Source: Gaiellasilicea sp035645095
Lineage (GTDB): Bacteria > Actinomycetota > Thermoleophilia > Gaiellales > Gaiellaceae
Direction of reading: 5' to 3'
Assembly: GCA_035645095.1 (NCBI GenBank)
Contig: DASQNG010000001.1
Location: forward strand, 1 to 11,715
DNA: 11,715 nucleotides
Shown: piece after piece, positions 1 to 7,201 of the stretch
Position numbering within the stretch: position 1 is the first letter of the stretch
Layout: the number at the start of each line of letters is the position of its first letter
The notes under the pieces: generated by a model
Told to the model about the DNA's origin: nothing
The model's input: only the letters and a program-made list of their open reading frames with translations
The model's database searches: none
Made by a program: the position numbers and the translations under genes

Positions 1-501
1 CGGCTGATGCCGGTGTTCGAGTCGCTGGCGCCCGAGAACGGGTGGGCGCACGTCGGGACGTCCGGCGCGGGGCACTTCGTGAAGATGGTCCACAACGGGA
101 TCGAGTACGGCCTGATGCAGGCGTACGCCGAGGGCTTCGACCTGATGTACCACTCGGAGTTCGACCTCGACCTGAGCGAGATCGCCGGGATCTGGCGCTA
201 CGGCTCCGTGGTGCGCTCGTGGCTGCTCGAGCTCCTGCACGCCGCGATGGAGCAGCACGGCGACCACCTGGAGGAGATCGCAGGCTACGTCGAGGACTCC
301 GGAGAGGGTCGCTGGACGATCAACGAGGCGATCAACCAGAACGTCCCGGTGCCCGTGATCAGCGCGGCGCTCTACGCGCGCTTCGCCTCCCGGCAGGACA
401 TCAACTTCGCGGCGAAGGTCGCGGCGGCGCTCCGCAACCAGTTCGGCGGCCACGCCGTGAAGGCCGTCGAGGAAGCCAAGGCCGGCCCCGACCCGCGGTG
501 A
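1..501 (+). CDS. gnd: 6-phosphogluconate dehydrogenase, decarboxylating (C-terminal part, 5' end outside window)
   Basis: The window opens inside this gene, in frame from base 1; 166 codons plus stop remain and the N-terminal NAD(P)-binding Rossmann domain is missing. The enzyme oxidises and decarboxylates 6-phosphogluconate to ribulose 5-phosphate in the cytoplasmic oxidative pentose phosphate pathway. The visible part has the family's catalytic stretch GAGHFVKMVHNGIEYG, with the expected substrate/catalytic residues K28, H31, N32 and E35 (numbered from the first codon here), then the all-helical domain with IWRYGSVVRSWLLELL. The ending (INQNVPVPVISAALYARFASR, then about 30 residues) is that of the short form of about 300-330 residues (YqeC/GndA-like), not the 470-residue form. 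Its TGA overlaps the GTG of zwf by 4 bp, so the two are very likely cotranscribed and translationally coupled. Family assignment is firm; cofactor preference cannot be read from this part. Confidence 0.95.
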   Translation, partial: RLMPVFESLAPENGWAHVGTSGAGHFVKMVHNGIEYGLMQAYAEGFDLMYHSEFDLDLSEIAGIWRYGSVVRSWLLELLHAAMEQHGDHLEEIAGYVEDSGEGRWTINEAINQNVPVPVISAALYARFASRQDINFAAKVAAALRNQFGGHAVKAVEEAKAGPDPR

Positions 502-2003
502 GCGAGGCGGCCAACCCGCTCGCCGAGGGGCTGCGGCTGCGGCGGACGCCGGAGTCCTGCGCGTTCGTCATCTTCGGCGCCTCCGGCGACCTGACGCAGC
601 GGAAGCTCTTCCCGGCGCTCTATGCGCTCGCGTCGCGCCGCCTGCTTCCGGAGCGCTTCGGCGTCGTCGGCGTCGCGCGCACGGAGCAGACGACGGAGGC
701 GTGGATCGACTCGATGGAGGAGGCGGTTCGCGAGCACGGCCGGGACGAGTTCGACCCCGAGGTGTGGGAGGGGATCGCGTCCGGCATGCGCTACGTCACG
801 ACCGACTTCGGCGACGCCGAGGGGCAAGACCAGGTCGTTGCCGCGCTGAACGGGCTCGACGACGAGCGGGGCACCGCCGGCAACCGGCTCTACTACCTCG
901 CGGTCCCGCCGGCAGCGTTCACCACCATCGTCACGGCTCTCGGCGAGCGGCGCGGTGCGGAGGGCTGGACGCGCCTGATCGTGGAGAAGCCCTTCGGCCA
1001 CGACCGTGCGTCCGCGAGCGAACTGAACGAGACGCTGCTGGCGCACTTCGAGGAGGACGAGGTCTTCCGAATCGACCACTACCTCGGCAAGGAGACGGTC
1101 CAGAACATGCTCGCGCTCCGGTTCGCGAACGGGATCTTCGAGCCGATCTGGAACCGCCAATTCATCGACCACGTCCAGATCACGGTGGCGGAGTCGCTCG
1201 GCATCGAGGGGCGGGCGGGGTTCTACGAGCGCGCGGGCGCGATCCGGGACATCTTCCAGAACCACCTGCTGCAGCTCGTCGCGTTGACGGCGATGGAGCC
1301 GCCGATCGACTTCACTGCCGACTCCGTCCGGAACGAGAAGGTGAAGGTGCTGCGCTCGGTGCACACGCCGAGCCCGAAGTCGGTCGTCCGCGGCCAGTAC
1401 GGGGCGGGCTACGTCGAGGGCGAGGAGGTGCCGGCCTATCGCGAGGAGGACGGCGTCGCGCCCGACTCGCTCACGGACACCTACGTCGCCGCGAAGCTCT
1501 ACGTGGACAACTGGCGTTGGGCCGACACGCCGTTCTACGTGCGCGCCGGTAAGCGGATGCCGCGGCGGGAGACGACGATCGCGATCCAGTTCCAGCGGGC
1601 CCCGCACCCCCCCTTCGCGGAGATCGCCGGCGACGGGCTGCGCCCGAACGTGCTCCTGATCCAGGTGCAGCCGGACGAGGGGGTCGCGCTCGCGATCGGC
1701 GCGAAGGTGCCCGGACAGGGCATGTCTATCCGCACCGTGCACATGGACTTCCTCTACGGCGGGACCTTCCGGACGGGGCTCCCGGAGGCGTACGAGCGGC
1801 TGATCCTCGACGCGATGCTCGGCGACGCCACGCTCTTCACGCGCGCCGACGAGGTGGACGAGCAGTGGGCGCTCGTGGACACGATCGCTGCGACCTGGCG
1901 GCGCGACCGGCCGGTCTTCCCGAACTACGAGGCGGGATCGTCCGGGCCGCGGGCCGCCGACGAACTGATGCACCGCGACGGCCGCTCCTGGCGGCGCCAC
2001 TGA
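498..2003 (+). CDS. zwf: glucose-6-phosphate 1-dehydrogenase
   Basis: This enzyme makes 6-phosphogluconolactone and NAD(P)H from glucose 6-phosphate, the entry step of the oxidative pentose phosphate pathway. The GTG start overlaps the gnd stop (GTGA) and gives 501 residues, the usual length. Residues 23-37 carry the dinucleotide-binding GASGDLTQRKL fingerprint. Residues 191-199 are the signature RIDHYLGKE with substrate-binding and catalytic H194 and K198. They are followed by family-typical FEPIWNRQFIDHVQIT and RDIFQNHLLQL. The C-terminus (YEAGSSGP, then SWRRH) is also typical, so the gene looks intact. An open frame reaches upstream inside gnd but has no family similarity there, which supports the GTG start. 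There is no clear Shine-Dalgarno just before the start, consistent with coupling to gnd translation. The partner gene opcA follows after 2 bp. Confidence 0.97.
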   Translation: MSEAANPLAEGLRLRRTPESCAFVIFGASGDLTQRKLFPALYALASRRLLPERFGVVGVARTEQTTEAWIDSMEEAVREHGRDEFDPEVWEGIASGMRYVTTDFGDAEGQDQVVAALNGLDDERGTAGNRLYYLAVPPAAFTTIVTALGERRGAEGWTRLIVEKPFGHDRASASELNETLLAHFEEDEVFRIDHYLGKETVQNMLALRFANGIFEPIWNRQFIDHVQITVAESLGIEGRAGFYERAGAIRDIFQNHLLQLVALTAMEPPIDFTADSVRNEKVKVLRSVHTPSPKSVVRGQYGAGYVEGEEVPAYREEDGVAPDSLTDTYVAAKLYVDNWRWADTPFYVRAGKRMPRRETTIAIQFQRAPHPPFAEIAGDGLRPNVLLIQVQPDEGVALAIGAKVPGQGMSIRTVHMDFLYGGTFRTGLPEAYERLILDAMLGDATLFTRADEVDEQWALVDTIAATWRRDRPVFPNYEAGSSGPRAADELMHRDGRSWRRH

Positions 2004-2005
2004 CG

Positions 2006-2854
2006 GTGAGCGTCGTCGCGGAGGTGAGGGCGCAGCTCGAGGAGCTGCGGGTGCAGGAGGCGGCGGACGGGACGCCGGACCTGCGGACGAGCGTCATGAC
2101 ACACGTCGTGTGGGCGTCGCCGAAGTGGGCGGATGCCGCGCGCGAGACGCTTGCGGGACTGGAGGAGCGGCATCCGTCGCGCACGATCCTCCTGCTTCCG
2201 GAGCCCGGAAAACGGGACTTCATCGAGACGACCGTCTCGATGAAGTGCTTCGCGAAGCGCGGGCTCTCGCACGAGGTGTGCTCCGAGGTGATCGAGCTGC
2301 GGCTCGGTGGTCGGCGGGCGCAGGGGCCCGCGTCGATCGTGCAGCCGCTCCTCATCTCGGGTCTCCCGACCTTCGTCCGCTGGCGCGGCGAGCCCGAGTG
2401 GGGGACCTCCGAGCTCGAGCAGCTCGTCGACGTCTGCGACCGCCTCGTCGTGGACTCGTCCGAGTGGCGCGGGCTGCCGGGTGCATATGACGATCTCGCG
2501 CAGCTCTTCGACCTCATCGCGGTCTCCGACATCGCCTGGGGCCGCGGTCGCGAGTGGCGTGGCCGCCTTGCCGGGCTCTGGCCCGGTATCGCGGACGTCG
2601 AGCAGCTCTCGGTCACCGGGCCGCGCGCCGACGCACTCCTCCTCGCGGGCTGGCTGCGCTCTCGCCTGCGCCGCGACGTCGCGCTCCGGCACCGTTCGGC
2701 GCGCGAGGTGACGCGGGTCGCCGTCGACGGCGAGGCCGTGACGGCGCCGGCGGGCTGGCCGCCGAGCGCGAGCGACCTGCTCTCGGAGGAGCTCGACAAC
2801 TTCACGCGTGACCCGATCTACGAGGACGCGGTATGCGCTGCACAAAATGTGTAG
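2006..2854 (+). CDS. opcA: glucose-6-phosphate dehydrogenase assembly protein OpcA
   Basis: OpcA binds G6PDH and promotes its assembly or redox-dependent activity; it is typically encoded right after zwf in actinobacteria and cyanobacteria. The chosen GTG lies 2 nt after the zwf stop and yields 282 residues, slightly short for the family (commonly 300-plus). Family-like blocks are RTSVMTHVVW near residue 32, HPSR at 56-59, PLLISGLPTFVRWRG at 114-128 (the PLL-x-LP-x-W core) and DRLVVDSSEW at 145-154. The C-terminal half, with DIAWGRGREWR and AGWLRSRL, also fits. The last codons run into an AT-rich stretch and end in CAAQNV, which looks atypical and could reflect a recent change at the 3' end. 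No pgl (6-phosphogluconolactonase) or tal gene follows, unlike many actinobacterial clusters. Position and motifs make the call secure; the exact start is fairly sure. Confidence 0.9.
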   Translation: MSVVAEVRAQLEELRVQEAADGTPDLRTSVMTHVVWASPKWADAARETLAGLEERHPSRTILLLPEPGKRDFIETTVSMKCFAKRGLSHEVCSEVIELRLGGRRAQGPASIVQPLLISGLPTFVRWRGEPEWGTSELEQLVDVCDRLVVDSSEWRGLPGAYDDLAQLFDLIAVSDIAWGRGREWRGRLAGLWPGIADVEQLSVTGPRADALLLAGWLRSRLRRDVALRHRSAREVTRVAVDGEAVTAPAGWPPSASDLLSEELDNFTRDPIYEDAVCAAQNV

Positions 2855-2877
2855 ATCAGTTCTACTAATTATGTAGA
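2851..2877. repeat. GTAGA/TCTAC repeat cluster: imperfect palindrome plus flanking half-site
   Basis: The pentamer GTAGA occurs at 2851-2855 and 2873-2877, exactly 22 bp apart (two helical turns), and its reverse complement TCTAC lies between them at 2861-2865. The second and third copies form a 17-bp imperfect palindrome (TCTACTAATTATGTAGA, 6 of 8 arm positions matching). The first two copies form a 5-bp stem with a 5-nt loop. Such spacing is typical of operator half-sites. The site sits just before the probable promoter of the 2908 gene, so a repressor or activator site is the best guess. A weak transcription terminator for the opcA operon is possible, but there is no GC-rich stem or T tract. 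Confidence 0.4.
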
Positions 2878-2907
2878 CACGCTTCACGGCTCATAGACTA
2901 GGCGGCT
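2871..2907 (+). promoter_or_regulatory. probable leaderless promoter of the Ig-like/polysaccharide operon
   Basis: A -10-like hexamer TAGACT (2894-2899, pattern TAnnnT) lies 8 nt before the GTG at 2908, so transcription would begin at or next to the start codon. No convincing -35 box is seen: at 16-17 bp spacing the sequence is TGTAGA or ATGTAG, inside the palindrome. This would fit an activator-dependent or repressor-covered promoter. An alternative -10, AATTAT (2867-2872), would give a leader of about 29 nt, but no good Shine-Dalgarno precedes GTG 2908 (AGGCGG is only 2 nt away). Confidence 0.4.
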
Positions 2908-3843
2908 GTGGCGCGGATCGTCTCGACGGTGCTCGTGGTCGCGCTGCTGACCGGGACCGCTGCCGCCTTTGCGCTCACGGAGGGGCTGAAGCTCCAGCCG
3001 AGCCCGATCCGCGGCGTGCAGGTGGCGAAGGTCTTCTCGCCGATCTGCGCGTGCGAGACCGAGACCGCCTCGATCAGGATCCGACTCCGCCGCGCCGAGG
3101 TCGTCGACATGACGGTCCTGGACGAGCGCAAGAACGAGGTCTCCACCGTCGTCCGCCGTGAGCCGTACTCCGCCGGCTGGGCCGAGTTCGCGTTCACCGG
3201 GCGCGACGACGACGGCGCGGTGCTGCCCGAGGGCGTCTACCGAGCCCGCGTCCACCTCGGCCGTGAGCGGCGGACGATCGAGCTCCCGAACGACATCCGC
3301 ATCGACGTGACGCCGCCGGTCGTCGAGGCGTGGGACGTCCGGCCGCGCGTCTTTTCGCCGGACGGCGACGGGCGTGCGGACCGTGTTGTCGTCCGCTACC
3401 GGGTGGACGAGCCGGCGCGCGGGATGCTCTTCGTGGACGGCGAGCGACGCGGGCTGACGAAGTTCGCGCGCACCGAGGACGTGCTCCCGTGGTACGGCAA
3501 GGTCGACGGCCGTGCACTCGACCCCGCGACCTACGCCTTCACGTTCGCCGCCCGCGACCCCGCCGGGAACGTGTCGGAACGCTCGCAGCCCGTCCCCGTG
3601 CGGATCCGCTACGTCACGCTCGGCCGGAACCGCATCGAGGTCCGGGCCGACGCCACCTTCGCGGTCCGCGTCTCCTCCGACGCCGTCCGCGTCCGGTGGA
3701 GGCTCGGGCGGCGCAGCGGCGAGTCCGCGCCGGGGACGCTGCGCCTGCGCGCGCCGCAGCGCCCGGGGCGACACACGCTCACCGTGACGGCGAACGGCCG
3801 CAGCGCCAGCGCCGCCGTCTTCGTGCGCGAGCGCCGCCGGTGA
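2908..3843 (+). CDS. exported Ig-like (FlgD/CHU-C-like repeat) surface protein
   Basis: This 311-residue protein starts with a short basic end and a hydrophobic stretch (about residues 4-22). AxA-type cleavage sites follow A20 or A22, so it is secreted or anchored by an uncleaved signal. Three beta-rich modules follow. Module 1 (about 37-135) begins KVFSPICAC and ends in the FlgD-Ig-like pattern GRDDDGAVLPEGVYRARV. Module 2 (about 140-232) begins RVFSPDGDGRAD and ends LDPATYAFTFAARDPAGNVS, resembling the FSPNGDG repeats of CHU-C/FlgD Ig domains; D152, D154 and D158 could form a calcium loop. Module 3 (about 235-308) is a simpler Ig-like sandwich ending VFVRERRR. The only cysteines seen in the mature part are C47 and C49 (CxC). 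The stop overlaps the next gene's GTG by 4 bp. A structural or scaffolding role at the cell surface is inferred; no enzymatic motif is visible. Confidence 0.8.
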   Translation: MARIVSTVLVVALLTGTAAAFALTEGLKLQPSPIRGVQVAKVFSPICACETETASIRIRLRRAEVVDMTVLDERKNEVSTVVRREPYSAGWAEFAFTGRDDDGAVLPEGVYRARVHLGRERRTIELPNDIRIDVTPPVVEAWDVRPRVFSPDGDGRADRVVVRYRVDEPARGMLFVDGERRGLTKFARTEDVLPWYGKVDGRALDPATYAFTFAARDPAGNVSERSQPVPVRIRYVTLGRNRIEVRADATFAVRVSSDAVRVRWRLGRRSGESAPGTLRLRAPQRPGRHTLTVTANGRSASAAVFVRERRR

Positions 3844-5306
3844 GCGAGCTCGCGCGAGTCGCCGGGCCACTCGGCTGCGCCGGGCTCGTGGTGCTCCTGC
3901 TCGCGACACGCCGCGACCTCAGACTGGTCGGCCTGGGTGCATGGGCCGTCGGTGCGTTCGGGCTCGCGGCCTACCTCGCCCCCGGCGGCCACCGCACGCT
4001 GCTCGTCGCGGCCGCGCTCGTCGGGATCGCGTTCGCAGCGGCCGCGGGCGCCGCGCTCCTGCGCTGGCCGTGGGCCCTCGCGTTCGCCACCGTTTTCCTG
4101 CTCCCGGTGCGCGTGCCGGTCACGATCGGCGACGAGGAGGCGAACCTGCTGTTGCCGCTCTACGCAGTCGTCGCTGCGTTCGCAGTCTCGCTCGCGTGGC
4201 AGCTCGCTCGCGGCGACGGCGACGGCGGCGTCCGCGAGCTCGGGGCTGCCGCGACGCCGCTCGCGGCCCTGGTGGGCTGGACCGGTCTCTCGCTGCTCTG
4301 GACGGACGACCTGCGCGAGGGCGCGATCGCCCTCCTCGCCTTCGTGCTCCCGTTCGCGCTGCTGGCGCTCGGCTTCGCGCGGCTGCCGTGGCGCGAGGCG
4401 CGGCTGCTCGGCCTGTACGGCGTCTTCGCCGGCACCGTGTCCGCGTACGCCGGCGTCGGCATCTACCAGTGGGTCGCACGCGACGTCTTCTGGAACCCAA
4501 AGGTGATCGTCCCGAACGCCTACGCGCCGTTCTACCGGGTCAACTCCGTCTTCTGGGACCCGTCGATCTACGGCCGTTACCTCGTGCTCGGGATCCTGGC
4601 GACGCTCGCCCTCGTGCTCGTCGGGCTGCGCCGCAACCACCTCGCCGCGGCGGTGGCGTTGATCCTCGTTGCCTGGGTCGGCCTCCTCTTCTCGTTCTCG
4701 CAGTCGAGCTTCGTCGCGCTCATCGCGGGCGTGCTCGCCGCTGCGACCGTGACGTGGCGCTGGCGGGCGGCGCTCGCGCTGGGGCTGCTCGCCGCGCTCG
4801 TGATCTCCGTCGGCTTCGCAACGCCGCAGGTGCGGAGCCAGCTGCTCGACAAGTCGCGCGCAGGCATCGACGCCGCCACGAGCAGCCGCGCCGGCCTCGT
4901 CGCGAACGGGATCCGCATCGCCGCGGACAACCCGGCCGTCGGTGTCGGCGTGGGGTCGTTCAAAGCCGCCTACGCGGAGCGCGTGGGGCTCGCCGGTCGC
5001 GAGCCGCGGCGTGCGGCGTCGCACACGACCCCGGTGACGGTGGCGGCGGAGACCGGGCTGCTCGGCCTCGTCCTGCTCGCGTGGCTGGGCGTCGTGGGTG
5101 TCGGCGCGCCGCTCCTCGGGTCGCATCGCGGCGCTGCGGGCCGCACGGCCCTCGTCGCGGGCCTTACGCTGGGCGCGGTCGTCGTGCACAGCTTCTTCTA
5201 CAACGCCTTCTTCGAGGATCCCGCGAGCTGGGCGCTGCTCGGATTGGGCGCGCTCGCGCTCACGCGTCGGGCCCAGGAGGAGGACGCGGGCGTGGTGCCG
5301 GCGTGA
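3840..5306 (+). CDS. O-antigen ligase / Wzy-type polymerase family membrane protein
   Basis: This is a 488-residue, strongly hydrophobic protein with roughly 13-15 predicted membrane segments from residue 10 to near the end. The Wzy_C/O-antigen-ligase region is recognisable: NSVFWDPSIYGRYL (from residue 235), a membrane segment with LLFSFSQSSFVAL, then the large extracellular loop. After that loop comes NPAVGVGVGSF (364-374), then H395 and E404 in SHTTPVTVAAETGLLG, a block conserved in this fold. Such proteins join or polymerise lipid-linked glycans on the outer face of the cytoplasmic membrane; ligase and polymerase cannot be told apart from sequence alone. The GTG start overlaps the upstream stop (GTGA), and its own stop overlaps the deacetylase start in the same way. 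Neighbours point to a cell-surface or secreted polysaccharide. Confidence 0.87.
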   Translation: MSELARVAGPLGCAGLVVLLLATRRDLRLVGLGAWAVGAFGLAAYLAPGGHRTLLVAAALVGIAFAAAAGAALLRWPWALAFATVFLLPVRVPVTIGDEEANLLLPLYAVVAAFAVSLAWQLARGDGDGGVRELGAAATPLAALVGWTGLSLLWTDDLREGAIALLAFVLPFALLALGFARLPWREARLLGLYGVFAGTVSAYAGVGIYQWVARDVFWNPKVIVPNAYAPFYRVNSVFWDPSIYGRYLVLGILATLALVLVGLRRNHLAAAVALILVAWVGLLFSFSQSSFVALIAGVLAAATVTWRWRAALALGLLAALVISVGFATPQVRSQLLDKSRAGIDAATSSRAGLVANGIRIAADNPAVGVGVGSFKAAYAERVGLAGREPRRAASHTTPVTVAAETGLLGLVLLAWLGVVGVGAPLLGSHRGAAGRTALVAGLTLGAVVVHSFFYNAFFEDPASWALLGLGALALTRRAQEEDAGVVPA

Positions 5307-5938
5307 TCGAGGCGTGGAAGCGAGTGCTCGTGCTCGCCCCGCACACCGACGACGGCGAGTTCGGCTGCGGCGGCACGATGGCGCGCCTCGTGGAGGCGGG
5401 CGTGGAGGTGCACTACGTCGCGTTCTCGATCGCGACGCGCTCGCTGCCGCCGGGTTTCGCGCCGGACACGCTCGCGCGCGAGGTGCGCGAGGCGACGGCT
5501 GTGCTCGGCATCCCCGACGCGCAGCTCACGGTGCACGACTTCGACGTCCGGACGTTCCCACAGCACCGGCAGGACCTGCTCGAGCTGCTCGTGGGGTTGT
5601 GGGAGGAGCTGCGGCCCGACGCGGTCTTCCAGCCGTCGCACCACGACGTCCACCAGGACCACCAGACGATCGCGCAGGAGGGCCTCCGCGCCTTCAAGCG
5701 CACCACGGTGCTCGGCTACGAGATCCCGTGGAACAACTTCGACTTCTCGTACGGCGCCTACGTTGCGCTCGAGCGGCCGCACGTCGAGCGGAAGGTCGCC
5801 GCGCTCGAGCGCTACGCCTCCCAGCAGCACCGCCGCTACGCGAACGGGGAGTACGTGTGGAACCTCGCCCGCGTGCACGGCATCAACGTGAACCGAGAGT
5901 ATGCCGAGGTCTTTCAGGTCTACCGCATCGTGGCCTAG
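5303..5938 (+). CDS. PIG-L/LmbE-family zinc-dependent deacetylase
   Basis: A 211-residue cytoplasmic protein (no signal peptide) of the PIG-L family, which removes N-acetyl groups from N-acetylglucosamine-type sugars or related conjugates (PIG-L, MshB, BshB). Near the N-terminus APHTDDGEFGCGG (residues 12-24) supplies the PHxDD zinc/catalytic motif with H14, D16 and D17. HHDVHQDH (113-120) supplies the second metal-site histidines, with H117 or H120 as candidate third ligand. Length and ending are normal. The GTG start sits in a GTGA overlap with the ligase gene. An AGGAGGAGGA run at 5275-5284 is 18 nt upstream, too far for a normal Shine-Dalgarno. Context favours de-N-acetylation of a sugar in the same glycan pathway. 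A mycothiol-type role (MshB) is less likely, since no thiol-biosynthesis gene is present. Confidence 0.88.
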   Translation: MIEAWKRVLVLAPHTDDGEFGCGGTMARLVEAGVEVHYVAFSIATRSLPPGFAPDTLAREVREATAVLGIPDAQLTVHDFDVRTFPQHRQDLLELLVGLWEELRPDAVFQPSHHDVHQDHQTIAQEGLRAFKRTTVLGYEIPWNNFDFSYGAYVALERPHVERKVAALERYASQQHRRYANGEYVWNLARVHGINVNREYAEVFQVYRIVA

Positions 5939-5968
5939 CCGCCGCCGCCGCCGGCGGAGCGCGCATTG

Positions 5969-5997
5969 TCGACAGGGGCGCGCCGACATGAGAGGCT
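5969..5997 (+). promoter_or_regulatory. probable leaderless promoter of the 6004 gene
   Basis: A -35-like TCGACA (5969-5974, 5 of 6 to TTGACA) and a -10-like GAGGCT (5992-5997, keeping the key A2 and T6) are separated by 17 bp. The -10 ends 6 nt before GTG 6004. The 65-bp gap after the deacetylase gene also holds a (GCC)n run with a 10-bp palindrome at 5948-5957 and an 8-bp palindrome TGTCGACA (5967-5974) overlapping the -35. GAGAGG (5990-5995) could instead act as a Shine-Dalgarno. Confidence 0.45.
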
Positions 5998-6003
5998 GTC
6001 GCC

Positions 6004-7176
6004 GTGTCGGGGGAGACGCCTTCGGCGCCCGCGGCGCCGACCGTCGAGGAGGTACGCCGGATCGCGCGGATCGCGAGCCCCGTGCTCCGGAACCTCGAGA
6101 TCACGCACTGCTACGCGCGGCTCGCAGCAGCCTTCGTGGCACACGGCGGGGAGGGCGCGAACTGGTGCACGTACGCGACGTGGGCGTCGAAGCAGGCCGG
6201 CAGCACGATCCGCGGCGAGGATCTCTTCGGCGAGATCGGGCGCAGGCTCACGCACGAGCGCTGGCTGCTGCGGCCGTTCGCGACGCTGTGGCGGCGGCTC
6301 CTGCGGCGCGGACTGTTCGAGCGCGACACCCGGCTCGGCCGCCTGACCGCAGAGATCCACACGCCGTTCGACGCGGTCGAACGGGCGAGCGACGCGGTTG
6401 CGCGCGGCAACCTGAAGGTCTTCGAGGAGATCGGGCTCGAGTTCGCGCGTTACCTGCACGAGTGCCCGCCCGGCGACGGGGCCGACTCGGAGGCGTGCCG
6501 GCGCTTCCTGGAGGGGCTGCGGCCGGGCGAGCCGCCCGACGGCCAGCTGTACCTGCGCCGCGCTTTTGCACGCTACACCCGCGCCCGAAACGAGCCCGAC
6601 GCGAGGCGGCGGGCGGAGCTGACGGTGCTCGCGAACCTGGAGGTCGGCTTCCACGAGCAGACGCGCCTGCAGCCGGAGATCCTCGAGGCGCTCGACGCCG
6701 CGTACGCGACGGAGACCGAGCTCGGGCAGCGGGCACTCGTGGCGGCGTTCCCCACGGCCGCGCGACTCTGGCCGATCGTGCGGCGACCGGCCGCCGCCGT
6801 CCTCGGCGCGGTGGCTGCGCGCGTGCAGCGGGCCGCCGCGCGGGTCGCACGCGAGGTGATCACGGAGTCGTTCATGGTGCTCTCGGTCCCGGACCGCATT
6901 CTCGCGCTCGGGACCCATCTCGCCGACCCGTACCCGGACGCGCTCCGCGAGCCCAGGGACGAGGAGCTGCTCGAGCTGCTCGGCCGCTTCGAGCCGGCGC
7001 CGCCGGCGCACGACGACTGCGGCGCCCGCGACTGGTCCGACCTGCGGCAGCGGATGCACTACATCGTGCACCTCTTCTGCGCCTTCCACCTGAGCGACTC
7101 CCTGGCGCGGCCGCCGTTCACCCCGGCGCAGGTGGCGAGCCTCGGCCGCGGCGTCATCCCCGACGGTACGTTGTAG
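6004..7176 (+). CDS. conserved-looking protein of unknown function, 390 residues
   Basis: I do not recognise this family with certainty. The protein has no signal peptide and no clear membrane segment, and looks mostly helical and Arg/Ala-rich. Three motif-dense blocks stand out. The first is GANWCTYATWASKQAGSTIR (residues 51-70), preceded by ITHCYARLA (33-41). The second is NLEVGFHEQTRLQPEI (211-226). The third is MHYIVHLFCAFH (351-362), close to the C-terminus, which ends PPFTPAQVASLGRGVIPDGTL. H217, E218, H352, H356 and H362, with H35, could form a metal site; this is only inference. The Ala-rich segment around 258-282 is amphipathic, not a membrane helix. The GTG start is set by the preceding -10-like box and by frame. 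It lies 61 bp upstream of a CNB-patatin gene on the same strand, so a link to lipids or cyclic-nucleotide signalling is possible but unproven. Confidence 0.75.
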   Translation: MSGETPSAPAAPTVEEVRRIARIASPVLRNLEITHCYARLAAAFVAHGGEGANWCTYATWASKQAGSTIRGEDLFGEIGRRLTHERWLLRPFATLWRRLLRRGLFERDTRLGRLTAEIHTPFDAVERASDAVARGNLKVFEEIGLEFARYLHECPPGDGADSEACRRFLEGLRPGEPPDGQLYLRRAFARYTRARNEPDARRRAELTVLANLEVGFHEQTRLQPEILEALDAAYATETELGQRALVAAFPTAARLWPIVRRPAAAVLGAVAARVQRAAARVAREVITESFMVLSVPDRILALGTHLADPYPDALREPRDEELLELLGRFEPAPPAHDDCGARDWSDLRQRMHYIVHLFCAFHLSDSLARPPFTPAQVASLGRGVIPDGTL

Positions 7177-7201
7177 AGCGGCGACTCCGGCGCGCGGCGC
7201 C

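Noticed and set aside
372..2000. Long open frame on the - strand opposite zwf (542 codons)
   Set aside because: Low-complexity Arg/Val/Leu-rich product with no family motifs, exactly opposite a certain zwf gene; typical of antisense frames in GC-rich DNA.
2851..2872. GTAGA-TCAGT-TCTAC hairpin as an intrinsic terminator for opcA
   Set aside because: The stem is only 5 bp and AT-containing, with no T run; an operator-like site is a better reading.
3609..5189. Long - strand frame opposite the ligase gene (526 codons)
   Set aside because: Arg/Glu-rich product without domains; the + strand encodes a clear membrane protein.
5275..5284. AGGAGGAGGA as Shine-Dalgarno of the deacetylase gene
   Set aside because: It lies 18 nt before GTG 5303, and the nearer GTGs at 5292 and 5295 are out of frame, so it probably only encodes the ligase C-terminus.
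5939..5960. GCC repeat and 10-bp palindrome after the deacetylase gene as a terminator
   Set aside because: The palindrome has no loop and no T tract follows; it is likely just GC-rich sequence.
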